A stretch of 7,546 nucleotides of DNA from Propionibacteriaceae bacterium (GCA_025923975.1 JAICEV010000161.1:1-7546), one strand, 5' to 3'. Counted from the first letter of the stretch, positions 1 through 7,458 are shown. A program made the numbers and translations. Notes: generated by a model not told the origin, from the sequence alone.

Positions 1-1979
1 AAACCCGCCGCGACGGTCTCGAGACCATCGAGGCCATCCGCGAAGTCAAGCGACGCTTTCCCGATGTGCAGACCACGCTCGGCCTGTCCAACGTCTCCTT
101 CGGTCTCAACCCGGCCGCTCGAGTCGTGCTCAACTCTGTCTTCCTGAACGAATGCATCGAGGCCGGCTTGGACTCGGCCATCGTGCACGCCGCCAAGATC
201 ATCCCCATGGCCCGGATCCCTGACGAGCAACGAGAAGTGGCGCTCGACATGGTCTATGATCGGCGCCGCCCCGCCACCGCAACCGAGCCCGCGTACGACC
301 CGCTGCAACGCTTCCTGGAGCTCTTTGAAGGAGTGACGACGGCCGACACCAAGGCCGAGCGGGCTGCGGAACTGCTGAAGCTGCCCGTCAGCGAACGGCT
401 CCAGCGCCGGATCATCGACGGCGAGGCCAAGGGCCTCGCAGATGATCTTGATATTGCACTTGCCGAGGGCAAGCCGGCCATGGAGATCATCAACTCCGAC
501 CTGTTGGCCGGCATGCGCGTGGTCGGCGAGCTTTTCGGGTCCGGCCAGATGCAGCTGCCGTTCGTGCTGCAGTCGGCTGAGGTGATGAAGGCCGCGGTGG
601 CCTACCTCGAGCCGCACCTGGAGAAGACCGACGCTCGCGGCAAGGGCACCATCGTGGTCGCCACCGTGAAGGGTGACGTGCACGACATAGGCAAGAACCT
701 GGTGGACATCATCCTCACCAACAACGGTTACACCGTGGTGAATCTCGGTATCAAGCAGCCGATCGGGACGATCATCGACGCCGCACAGGAGCACCACGCT
801 GACGCGATCGGCATGTCCGGGCTGCTGGTCAAGTCAACGGTCGTGATGAAGGAGAACCTCGAGGAACTCAATCGGCGGGGGATCGCTACTGCGTACCCGG
901 TCTTCCTGGGCGGAGCTGCGCTGACCCGCGCGTACGTCGAGCAAGATCTCCGTGAGATCTTCGCTGGTGAAGTCCGCTACGCCCGAGACGCCTTTGAAGG
1001 GCTGCGGCTGATGGACGCACTGATGGCGGTCAAGCGCGGGGAAGAGGGCGCCGCGCTGCCAGCACCACGGGAGCGGCGGGTCAAGGCTCGCGGGACGACC
1101 CTCGTCGAGGACCGAGTCGAGACCGAGCTGCCGAGGCGTTCCGATGTCGCGGTCGACATTGACGTGCCGAGTCCGCCGTTTTGGGGGGACCGGATCGTCA
1201 AGGGCATCTCGCTAACCGATGTGGCGGCCTACCTCGATGAGCGCGCCACTTTCATGGGCCAGTGGGGTCTCAAAGGCACCCGGAACGGGCTGTCGTACGA
1301 AGAGCTCGTCGAGAGCGAAGGCCGACCGCGGCTGCGCGCTTGGCTGGACCGCATCCAGACAGACGCGATCGCGGAGTTTGCCGTGGTCTATGGATATTGG
1401 CCCTGTTACAGCGAAGACAACGACCTCGTCGTGCTCCGTCCTGGTGGGCTGGCGTCCGACCCAGCTGCCGAACTTCAGCGTTATACCTTCCCACGGCAGA
1501 CCCGCGGGCGCTACCTCTGCCTCGCCGACTTCTTCCGTGATCGGCAGCTGGCCGAGCTCAAGGGTCCGGACGTCGTTGCCTTCCACCTGGTGACGATGGG
1601 TTCGCAGGTCGCAAAGGTGACTGCCAGCCTGTTCGAGCAGAACGCCTACCGGGACTATCTCGAGTTGCACGGGCTGAGTGTGCAACTCACCGAGGCTCTT
1701 GCCGAGATGTGGCACGCCAGAGTACGGGCGGATCTGGGCTTCGCCCGCGATGACGGGCAGATGGATGACATGATCCGTGATCAGGCCTACCGCGGCTCCC
1801 GGTACTCCTTCGGTTATCCGGCATGTCCAGAACTTGACGACCGACGGAAGCTGGTGGCGCTGCTCCGACCACAGCGGATCGGCGTTGAGTTGTCAGAGGA
1901 GCTGCAGTTGCATCCCGAGCAGTCGACTGACGCGCTGATCGTGCACCATCCCGAGGCCAAGTATTTCAACGCGCGCTAA
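1..1979 (+). CDS. metH: Cobalamin-dependent methionine synthase, C-terminal part (5' end outside window)
   Basis: This enzyme transfers the methyl group of 5-methyltetrahydrofolate to homocysteine through methylcobalamin in the cytoplasm. Reading starts at base 3 and runs open to TAA at 1977-1979, giving 658 visible codons (numbered from base 3). The usual family length is about 1,200 residues, so the homocysteine domain and most of the folate domain lie upstream. Visible in order: the end of the pterin-binding domain (about 1-80), the helical cap (about 90-205), and the B12 Rossmann domain (about 213-346). The B12 domain carries the DVHDIGKN cobalt-ligand motif (His227), the S272-x-L274 motif and a GG motif near 303. 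After a charged linker comes the AdoMet reactivation domain (about 390-650) with R600-x-x-x-G-Y605-PACP. All key motifs are intact, so the gene looks functional. No B12 riboswitch can be assessed because the 5' end is missing. The GTG at 66 is internal and is not a start. Confidence 0.97.
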   Translation, partial: TRRDGLETIEAIREVKRRFPDVQTTLGLSNVSFGLNPAARVVLNSVFLNECIEAGLDSAIVHAAKIIPMARIPDEQREVALDMVYDRRRPATATEPAYDPLQRFLELFEGVTTADTKAERAAELLKLPVSERLQRRIIDGEAKGLADDLDIALAEGKPAMEIINSDLLAGMRVVGELFGSGQMQLPFVLQSAEVMKAAVAYLEPHLEKTDARGKGTIVVATVKGDVHDIGKNLVDIILTNNGYTVVNLGIKQPIGTIIDAAQEHHADAIGMSGLLVKSTVVMKENLEELNRRGIATAYPVFLGGAALTRAYVEQDLREIFAGEVRYARDAFEGLRLMDALMAVKRGEEGAALPAPRERRVKARGTTLVEDRVETELPRRSDVAVDIDVPSPPFWGDRIVKGISLTDVAAYLDERATFMGQWGLKGTRNGLSYEELVESEGRPRLRAWLDRIQTDAIAEFAVVYGYWPCYSEDNDLVVLRPGGLASDPAAELQRYTFPRQTRGRYLCLADFFRDRQLAELKGPDVVAFHLVTMGSQVAKVTASLFEQNAYRDYLELHGLSVQLTEALAEMWHARVRADLGFARDDGQMDDMIRDQAYRGSRYSFGYPACPELDDRRKLVALLRPQRIGVELSEELQLHPEQSTDALIVHHPEAKYFNAR

Positions 1980-1987
1980 TAGCGCGC
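1971..1987 (+). other. Perfect 7-bp hairpin spanning the metH stop codon
   Basis: The bases GCGCGCTAATAGCGCGC form a perfect inverted repeat: 7-base arms at 1971-1977 and 1981-1987 around a three-base AAT loop. The metH stop codon TAA lies across the end of the left arm and the loop. No T-run follows, so this is not a standard intrinsic terminator. It could be a weak terminator, an mRNA 3'-end stabiliser between metH and the HAD gene, or chance in GC-rich DNA. The inverted repeat is directly visible; any role is inference. Confidence 0.4.
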
Positions 1988-2038
1988 TATCTGCAGTGGA
2001 TTTGCGACTGCGGCTCCGGCTGGAAGAATGGCCGCGCC

Positions 2039-2725
2039 ATGAGCGACACGACAACATCAACGCTGGCGGCTGCCCTATGGGATTTCGACGGCACGCTGGC
2101 CGATACTGAGCCGCTCTGGATCGCCGCGGAGTATCAGCTGATCCACCAGTTGGGAGGCACCTGGTCGGACGAGCACGCCGATCAGCTGGTAGGCAACTCG
2201 CTGCTGGACTCCGGCGCCTACATTCTGAATGCCATTGGCCGAGTGGATCTCAGCCCAGCATGGGTCGTGGAACAGCTGCTCTCCGTCGTCGTGAACCACA
2301 TTCGGGAGCACCCGATCGTCTGGCGCCCTGGCGCCATCGAACTGCTCGACTCCTTTGCCGCAGCGCGTGTTCCGTGCGCCTTGGTATCAGCCTCGTATCG
2401 AGTGCTGCTGGATGCGGCCCTCAGCCAACTACCCGATGGAGCATTCCAGGTGTCGGTGGCCGGGGATGAAGTAAGCCGAGGCAAGCCGCACCCGGAACCG
2501 TACGAGAAGGCGTGCACGGCCCTGGGCGTCTCTGCGCGACACTGCGTTGTCCTGGAAGACTCCGAGACTGGTTGCCGCGCTGGCAACGCTGCCGGTGCGT
2601 TGGTGGTCGCTGTGCCCCACCGCGTGGAAATCCCGAAGGCTCCGCGGCGGCTCCACATACGTTCCCTCGCTGATCTGGACGCGACTGCCGTAGCGAGAAT
2701 GCTGGAGCAGTTCAATGGGGGGTGA
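2039..2725 (+). CDS. HAD-superfamily phosphatase, beta-phosphoglucomutase-like subfamily
   Basis: This 228-residue cytoplasmic protein has all four HAD motifs. Motif I is DFDGTL, with nucleophile Asp15 and general acid Asp17. Motif II is the Ser117 in LVSAS. Motif III is Lys149 in RGKPHP. Motif IV is the acidic pair Glu173-Asp174 in LEDSETG. A helical cap (about 24-95) between motifs I and II marks the subfamily I phosphatase/phosphoglucomutase group, and the length is normal. The substrate cannot be read from sequence; a small phosphorylated metabolite is the family expectation. A GGAAG stretch at 2022-2026 lies 12 bases before the ATG, which is long for a ribosome binding site. An in-frame-independent five-codon reading frame (ATGGCCGCGCCATGA, 2028-2042) ends over this start. 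The 3' end overlaps the next gene by 11 bases, so translation is probably coupled. Confidence 0.9.
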   Translation: MSDTTTSTLAAALWDFDGTLADTEPLWIAAEYQLIHQLGGTWSDEHADQLVGNSLLDSGAYILNAIGRVDLSPAWVVEQLLSVVVNHIREHPIVWRPGAIELLDSFAAARVPCALVSASYRVLLDAALSQLPDGAFQVSVAGDEVSRGKPHPEPYEKACTALGVSARHCVVLEDSETGCRAGNAAGALVVAVPHRVEIPKAPRRLHIRSLADLDATAVARMLEQFNGG

Positions 2726-4223
2726 GCAGAGAGCAAAACGTCTGGGGCGCCGCGTGCTGGTCGGAGCCGCCGTCGGTTTGTTGCTGACCGCGTGCCGAAC
2801 GCCGGGAGAGCGACCGGTACCGACTCCTACCGCAAGCCCGACGCCGAGACCGTTCACGGTGATGTCCACCGACCAAATCCGTGTCACCGATCCAGCTGCG
2901 ATCACCGACGCGGCCTCTACCGTGCTTTCGCTCAATGCGTTTCAGCGGTTGATGACGGCCGACCCCGGTGGCTCAGCACTGAAGCCAGACGCGGCACGGG
3001 ACTGTCTGTTCACCTCTTCAACCACCTACACCTGCACTCTCAATGACGACCTGGCGTTCCACAACGGGCATCCATTGACTTCCAGCGACGTAAAGTTCAG
3101 CATCGAGCGGGCGGCACGGCTCAACGTCCCAGGTTCCTCGGCAGTGGCGCTGTCCTCCCTCCGTAGGGTCCAGACGCCTGACCAGAAGACCGTACGGTTC
3201 GTACTGAGCCAGGTTGACACCCAGTTTGGCTGGGCGCTGGCTTCACCGGCGGCCTCGATTGTCGATGAGGAAATCTACGACGCGGACCGGGTGCGAGACC
3301 TGAATGATCCAATCATTGGGTCGGGCCCGTTCGTGGTGAACAAGTACACCGGAAACCAGCTGCAGCTCAGCCGCTACGGGAAGTACGTCGGGCGTAACCC
3401 CGCTCAGCTTCCAGAACTGGTGTACCGCAGTGTGGCCGACTCCCCGACGATCGAAGACGCAATGACTAAGGGCGCTGTCGACGTGGTCTGGAGAGGTCTC
3501 GATACCCCAGCGGTCACCCGATTCAGCCAGCAAGTGAACCAGAACCCCAATCGTGAGACCTTCAACGGCTTTACCCAGAACGTGCTCGGTGGCGCGCGGG
3601 TACTGCAACTCGAATGGTCGCCGAATGCGCCGATGCGGTCGAACAAGGCGTTGCGACAGGCGATAGCCGTTGCCCTGCAGCGAGACCGTACGTCCGATTC
3701 GATCGTCCCGAACGATGTGCCGGGGCACACCACGGCATTCCCGCTCGGTGGAAAAGCCAAGCCTAAGGTGACCTGGAAGAGTCGAATCAATCTGACGCTC
3801 GGCTACGACGCTTCCATGCCCAATGGCCAAGACCTCGCAACCCAGATCCGCGGGCGTCTGGAGAACACCGGCGGGCTGAGCGTGCAACTCAAGCCCGGCG
3901 TATTGAACGCGGACCTGAATCTCGTCGATCGGAAGGCCTGGACGGCGACAGCCTTGGCATGGCTGCAGCCCTATCTCGATGCGCCGTTGCCAGCCGTCGC
4001 GTCGACCGTAAAGACGATCGAAACCGAGTTCCGGGCTACCACGGATGCCGACACCGCAGACAATCAGCTGGCCGCACTACAGAAGCAGGCGGCTGTGGAT
4101 CTGATCGTGCTGCCGATCGGTCAGTCAGACGAGCATGTGTACGTCCGGCGCGGCGTGGAAATGAGCGGTGGGTCCTATGGCCCTGGATGGCAGCTTGGCT
4201 TCTTCGGCATCGGCAATGGCTGA
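2715..4223 (+). CDS. Family 5 extracellular solute-binding lipoprotein (ABC transporter type)
   Basis: This 502-residue protein is probably anchored to the outer face of the membrane, where it would bind a solute such as an oligopeptide. It opens with a basic stretch (R6-R13), a hydrophobic core (14-24) and a lipobox LLTAC with the lipidated Cys27. A Pro/Thr-rich linker follows (about 34-47). The body fits the SBP_bac_5 fold: TCTLNDDLAFHNGHPLTSSD with the following KFSIER matches the family's conserved segment after the substrate-binding start, and a GSGPFVVNKY segment lies in the middle. Cys97 and Cys107 may form a disulfide. The ATG at 2715 has GGAG at 2704-2707, seven bases upstream, and overlaps the HAD stop. 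No permease or ATPase gene is visible in the window, so it looks like an orphan binding protein. Its ligand is unknown. It could also work as a sensor or with a transporter encoded elsewhere. Confidence 0.9.
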   Translation: MGGEQRAKRLGRRVLVGAAVGLLLTACRTPGERPVPTPTASPTPRPFTVMSTDQIRVTDPAAITDAASTVLSLNAFQRLMTADPGGSALKPDAARDCLFTSSTTYTCTLNDDLAFHNGHPLTSSDVKFSIERAARLNVPGSSAVALSSLRRVQTPDQKTVRFVLSQVDTQFGWALASPAASIVDEEIYDADRVRDLNDPIIGSGPFVVNKYTGNQLQLSRYGKYVGRNPAQLPELVYRSVADSPTIEDAMTKGAVDVVWRGLDTPAVTRFSQQVNQNPNRETFNGFTQNVLGGARVLQLEWSPNAPMRSNKALRQAIAVALQRDRTSDSIVPNDVPGHTTAFPLGGKAKPKVTWKSRINLTLGYDASMPNGQDLATQIRGRLENTGGLSVQLKPGVLNADLNLVDRKAWTATALAWLQPYLDAPLPAVASTVKTIETEFRATTDADTADNQLAALQKQAAVDLIVLPIGQSDEHVYVRRGVEMSGGSYGPGWQLGFFGIGNG

Positions 4224-5112
4224 GCACGTCCAGTTATCCGGGGTCCGCCGCGGGCCATTCCAGGAGGGGGAACGGATCACCCTCACTGATCCCAAAGGAC
4301 GTCGGCACTCGGTCGTGCTCGCTGTAGGTGGGCAGTTCCATACCGCGAAAGGCGCCGTGAACCACGACGATCTCATCTCACATCTTGAGGGGATCGTGGT
4401 GAGCTCGACCGGTGGCACTCAGTTCTTGGCAATGAGGCCGCTGCTGAACGAGTTCACCGTAACGATGCCACGCGGGGCGGCCGTGGTCTACCCGAAGGAC
4501 GCCGCCCAGATCCTGATGAGTGCCGACATCTTTCCCGGTGCCCGAGTGCTGGAGGCGGGCGCTGGATCTGGTGCTTTGACCTGCAACCTGCTGCGAGCGA
4601 TCGGTCCAAGCGGACGGCTGATCTCCTATGAGCGGCGGGAAGACTTCGCAGCCATCGCCCGGCGCAATGTTGAGAACTTCTTCCGAGCAAGCCCGCCCAA
4701 CTGGGACCTACGCGTGGCTGATCTGCTCGAGTCGCGCATCGAGGAACCCCTTGACCGGGTGGTCCTGGACCTGCTCGCTCCGTGGGATTGTGTCGCGGTG
4801 TTGGCCGACGTGCTCGTCCCAGGTGGGGTCTTCTGCGCGTACGTCGCGACCACCACCCAGCTCGCTGAGACGGTGGAGACCCTGCGTGTTCACAGCGGAT
4901 TCACAGAGCCGGAAGCAACTGAGTCACTCGTCCGGGCCTGGCATGCGGAGGGGCTGGCGGTACGGCCGCGGCACGATATGGTAGGCCACACTGGATTCGT
5001 GATCACAGCTCGGCGACTGGCACCAGGTTTCACCGCACCGTTACGTAAACGTCGCCCAGCGCGCGGCGCGTACGGCAACGATTACAAAGGACCGCGCAGC
5101 CAGCCCGGGTAG
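4216..5112 (+). CDS. trmI: tRNA (adenine(58)-N1)-methyltransferase TrmI
   Basis: This enzyme uses S-adenosylmethionine to make m1A58 in the T loop of tRNA and works as a tetramer in characterised relatives. The sequence closely follows, from memory, M. tuberculosis Rv2118c. An N-terminal beta domain (GPFQEGERITLTD and onward) is followed by RPLL and the MPRG...VYPKDAAQI signature. SAM motif I is VLEAGAGSG (111-119), acidic Glu139 in SYER should bind the ribose, and Asp185 in LDLLAPW is the expected catalytic residue. RPRHDMVGHTGF lies near the end. The C-terminus carries a basic tail (about 278-298). I chose the ATG at 4216 (298 residues) because homology begins shortly after it and its ATGGCTGA overlaps the upstream stop by 8 bases. 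An in-frame ATG at 4168 would add 16 residues of unlikely sequence. No clear Shine-Dalgarno precedes it, consistent with coupling to the lipoprotein gene. Confidence 0.95.
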   Translation: MAEHVQLSGVRRGPFQEGERITLTDPKGRRHSVVLAVGGQFHTAKGAVNHDDLISHLEGIVVSSTGGTQFLAMRPLLNEFTVTMPRGAAVVYPKDAAQILMSADIFPGARVLEAGAGSGALTCNLLRAIGPSGRLISYERREDFAAIARRNVENFFRASPPNWDLRVADLLESRIEEPLDRVVLDLLAPWDCVAVLADVLVPGGVFCAYVATTTQLAETVETLRVHSGFTEPEATESLVRAWHAEGLAVRPRHDMVGHTGFVITARRLAPGFTAPLRKRRPARGAYGNDYKGPRSQPG

Positions 5113-5121
5113 GGTCTTGAC

Positions 5122-5127
5122 AGGAGG
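5122..5127 (+). promoter_or_regulatory. Strong ribosome binding site for mpa
   Basis: AGGAGG stands six bases before the ATG at 5134, an optimal anti-16S match. It fixes the mpa start. It is the strongest ribosome binding site in the window and contrasts with the weak or coupled starts of the three genes upstream, suggesting that mpa is translated independently and at a higher rate. Confidence 0.85.
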
Positions 5128-5133
5128 TGCGTC

Positions 5134-6885
5134 ATGACCGGACATATCCATGATCGCGGTGCGTATGAGGACCGCGAATCTTTGATAGCCCAGATTGGTG
5201 CGCTCAGAGACGAGCTCGATCGACTACGGGAACGGGTCTCCTCACATCCGCATGACATTGCGATGCTCGAGCGCCGCCTAGCCGACGCGCGCTCTGATGC
5301 GCGAACCACCGCCGCCAATAACGAGCGCCTTGCGGCCACGCTGCGGGAGGCGCGAGACCAGATCGTGTCCTTGAAAAATGAGGTTGATCGACTGGCGCAA
5401 CCGCCGGCCAGCTTTGCGGTATTCCTTGCCGCGCGCGAGGAGCACACCGCCGATATCTTTACCGCTGGTCGCAAGATGCGAGTCAGCGTGAGCCCAGACG
5501 TTGATCTTGACTCGTTGACGCCCGGCAAAGAGGTCATGATCAACGAGGCGATGAACGTTGTCAAGGTCCTCGACTTCGACGAGGTCGGTGAGGTCGTGCT
5601 GCTTAAGGAGATGCTCGAGGACGGGGATCGGGCACTGGTGATCGGGCATGGCGATGAGGAAAGCGTGGTTCGCCTTGCGTACCGGCTCCGTGATCAACAC
5701 TTGCGCTCCGGCGACTCCTTGCTGATCGACCGTCGGGTGCATTTCGCGTACGAGCGGATCCCGAAACTCGATGTTGAAGAACTGGTGCTGGAGGAGGTGC
5801 CGGACATCGACTACACGGTGATCGGCGGCCTAGGCAATCAGATCGAGGCGATCCGGGATGCGGTCGAGCTGCCCTTCCTGCACAAGGAACTCTTTGACGA
5901 GCACGAACTCAAAGCGCCAAAGGGGATTCTGTTGTACGGTCCGCCCGGGTGTGGCAAGACCTTGATCGCCAAGGCCGTTGCGAACTCACTGGCGAAAAAG
6001 GTCACCGAGCGAACCGGAGAGGAAGGGCGCAGCTTCTTCCTCAACATCAAGGGACCGGAGCTGCTGAACAAGTACGTCGGTGAGACTGAACGGCACATCA
6101 GACTGGTATTCCAGCGTGCCCGCGACAAGGCAACCGACGGCATGCCGGTGATCGTCTTCTTCGACGAGATGGACTCGTTGTTCCGGACCCGCGGTTCCGG
6201 CGTCTCCTCCGACGTGGAGAACACGATCGTGCCGCAGTTGCTGAGTGAGATCGACGGTGTTGAAGGGCTGGACAACGTAATCATCATCGGTGCCTCCAAC
6301 CGCGAAGACATGATCGATCCGGCAATCCTGCGACCCGGGCGGCTGGATGTGAAGATCAAGATCGAACGGCCCGATGCGGAAGCCGCGCGGGAGATCTTCA
6401 GCAAGTACCTGACTCCGACCCTGCCGTTGCATCCGGAGGATCTGGCCGAATTCGATCATGATCCGCATAGCTGCGTGCAGGCCATGATCGATCGCACGGT
6501 TTGCCGGATGTATGAGGAGTCCGAGGAGAACCAGTTCCTGGAGGTCACCTACGCCGGAGGGGACAAGGAGGTCCTCTACTTCAAGGACTTCAACTCCGGC
6601 GCGATGATCCAGAACATCGTCGACCGGGCCAAGAAGATGGCGATCAAGGACTTCCTGGAGACCGGGGTACGAGGCCTGCGGATCGGTCACTTGATGCAAG
6701 CCTGCCTGGATGAGTTTGCCGAGAATGAGGATCTGCCCAACACCACCAATCCCGACGACTGGGCAAAGATCTCGGGCAAGAAGGGTGAGCGGATCGTCTT
6801 CATCCGCACCCTGATCTCCTCCAAGCAAGGCACTCAGCCAGGTCGGTCGATCGACACAGTGTCCAACACCGGTCAGTACCTCTGA
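5134..6885 (+). CDS. mpa: Proteasome-associated AAA+ ATPase Mpa/ARC
   Basis: This hexameric unfoldase recognises Pup-tagged proteins, unfolds them with ATP and feeds them into the 20S proteasome core. The 583 residues (M. tuberculosis Mpa has about 609) show the full architecture. An N-terminal coiled coil (about 14-90), which binds Pup in relatives, is followed by tandem OB-type domains (about 92-235) and one AAA+ module. Walker A is GPPGCGKT (269-276) and the pore-loop segment is KYVGE with Tyr314. Walker B is VIVFFDEMD with Asp344-Glu345, sensor 1 is Asn389, and the arginine fingers are Arg400 and Arg403 in LRPGRLD. The last four residues are GQYL, the tail known to dock the ring onto the proteasome. 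All motifs are intact. The gene starts 21 bases after trmI and is probably in the same operon. Pup, PafA and 20S genes are not visible here. Confidence 0.98.
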   Translation: MTGHIHDRGAYEDRESLIAQIGALRDELDRLRERVSSHPHDIAMLERRLADARSDARTTAANNERLAATLREARDQIVSLKNEVDRLAQPPASFAVFLAAREEHTADIFTAGRKMRVSVSPDVDLDSLTPGKEVMINEAMNVVKVLDFDEVGEVVLLKEMLEDGDRALVIGHGDEESVVRLAYRLRDQHLRSGDSLLIDRRVHFAYERIPKLDVEELVLEEVPDIDYTVIGGLGNQIEAIRDAVELPFLHKELFDEHELKAPKGILLYGPPGCGKTLIAKAVANSLAKKVTERTGEEGRSFFLNIKGPELLNKYVGETERHIRLVFQRARDKATDGMPVIVFFDEMDSLFRTRGSGVSSDVENTIVPQLLSEIDGVEGLDNVIIIGASNREDMIDPAILRPGRLDVKIKIERPDAEAAREIFSKYLTPTLPLHPEDLAEFDHDPHSCVQAMIDRTVCRMYEESEENQFLEVTYAGGDKEVLYFKDFNSGAMIQNIVDRAKKMAIKDFLETGVRGLRIGHLMQACLDEFAENEDLPNTTNPDDWAKISGKKGERIVFIRTLISSKQGTQPGRSIDTVSNTGQYL

Positions 6886-6937
6886 GCCCTTTGGCCACGG
6901 CGCGACGCGTAGGCCGGCTGGGTTACCTCGGTGGTCA

Positions 6938-6961
6938 AATTTCCGACCAGTGGCGGGTTTT
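6938..6961. repeat. 24-base direct repeat, copy 1
   Basis: Copy 1 of a direct repeat in the gap between mpa and the minus-strand gene. It starts AATTTCCGACCAGTG and matches the second copy at 22 of 24 positions, with differences at the 16th base (G here) and 21st base (T here). Just upstream, TGGTC at 6932-6936 pairs with GACCA at 6945-6949 as a short inverted repeat that copy 2 lacks. It may be the end of a degraded insertion sequence; see findings. Confidence 0.8.
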
Positions 6962-6989
6962 GCACCTCGAATCAGCCAAGTCGCGCCCT

Positions 6990-7013
6990 AATTTCCGACC
7001 AGTGCCGGGATTT
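6990..7013. repeat. 24-base direct repeat, copy 2
   Basis: Copy 2 of the repeat, placed exactly 52 bases after copy 1, with C and A at the two variable positions. No coding sequence is seen between or around the copies. The whole gap 6886-7037 is otherwise featureless: no convincing terminator with a T-run was found for either mpa or the convergent gene, only short GC-rich dyads. Confidence 0.8.
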
Positions 7014-7037
7014 CGCGCTGCCTGTAAAGAGCCTGGC

Positions 7038-7451
7038 TCAGGGAACGTGGTGCGGCGTTCTCCCCGGTGCATGGGCGGTTCTGGGCTCGCCTGACGTCTT
7101 GGCGCGGGCGTGCTGGATGAGCCGGAGCCCGGCGCGCCAACCGATCAGTAAGAGCGCGAGTACGCAGCTGGCAATGATGATGAAAGACAGCTGCACTCCA
7201 GCGCCGGTGAGAACCCGAAGCGTCATACCGCCGATGACAGTCCCGAGCCACACGGCCACCCCGGACTTCAGAGCGAACGGATGCCGCCACGTCCGGCCAA
7301 TGACCGTGCCAATGAGGCACCCGGCGAGGAATGGCCAGGCCGTCTGCGCAACGCCAAGGAGATCGGTTCCCTCCTGGTGGCTGCTGCGTCCGACGATCGC
7401 AAAGATCAGGATGCAGATCACATCCACAGCAATCGCCGGAAGGACCCGCAT
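7038..7451 (-). CDS. DUF3054-type small integral membrane protein
   Basis: This 137-residue protein has four predicted membrane segments, at about 3-22 (LPAIAVDVICILIFAIVG), 34-53 (around TAWPFLAGCLIG), 61-82 (around GVAVWLGTVIGGMTLR) and 86-107 (around LSFIIIASCVLALLLIGWR). A basic, Pro/His-rich cytoplasmic-looking tail follows. The D...IFAIVGR-SH opening, TAWPFLAG, VWLGT..GGMTLR and GWR segments fit my memory of the DUF3054 family, which has no known function. The ATG at 7451 is preferred. A GTG at 7460 would add three residues but falls inside the proposed -10 hexamer. No Shine-Dalgarno is present, consistent with leaderless translation. It converges on mpa and diverges from the gene at 7475. 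Confidence 0.85.
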   Translation of the reverse strand: MRVLPAIAVDVICILIFAIVGRSSHQEGTDLLGVAQTAWPFLAGCLIGTVIGRTWRHPFALKSGVAVWLGTVIGGMTLRVLTGAGVQLSFIIIASCVLALLLIGWRAGLRLIQHARAKTSGEPRTAHAPGRTPHHVP

Positions 7452-7458
7452 GACAATC

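Noticed and set aside
1212..1715. A 167-codon minus-strand open frame opposite metH
   Set aside because: It sits opposite the conserved AdoMet reactivation domain of metH and has no recognisable protein features.
1980..2038. Promoter for the HAD-lipoprotein-trmI-mpa unit in the metH-HAD gap
   Set aside because: I could not find a -10/-35 pair that stands out. Co-transcription with metH or an undetected promoter are both possible.
2028..2042. Five-codon mini reading frame ATGGCCGCGCCATGA ending over the HAD start
   Set aside because: The only nearby purine-rich site is one base from its ATG, too close for initiation. A frame this short is expected by chance, so a leader-peptide role is not supported.
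3243..3887. A 214-codon minus-strand open frame opposite the lipoprotein gene
   Set aside because: The plus-strand protein has clear SBP_bac_5 features here. The antisense frame has no motif or ribosome site and is a usual high-GC artefact.
4168..4215. Upstream in-frame ATG for trmI at 4168
   Set aside because: It would add 16 residues of low-complexity Ser/Ala sequence with no homology and a 56-base overlap with the lipoprotein gene. The ATG at 4216 gives a typical short coupled overlap.
5986..6828. A 280-codon open frame on the minus strand opposite mpa
   Set aside because: It lies wholly inside the well-supported mpa gene, its phase follows the G/C-biased third positions of mpa, and its translation shows no domain.
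6886..6925. GC-rich dyads after the mpa stop as a terminator
   Set aside because: GGCC and CGCG arms can be paired in several weak ways, but no single stable stem dominates and no T-run follows.
7032..7042. CCTG-GCT-CAGG hairpin at the end of the DUF3054 gene
   Set aside because: A four-base stem is too short to call a terminator and is expected by chance.
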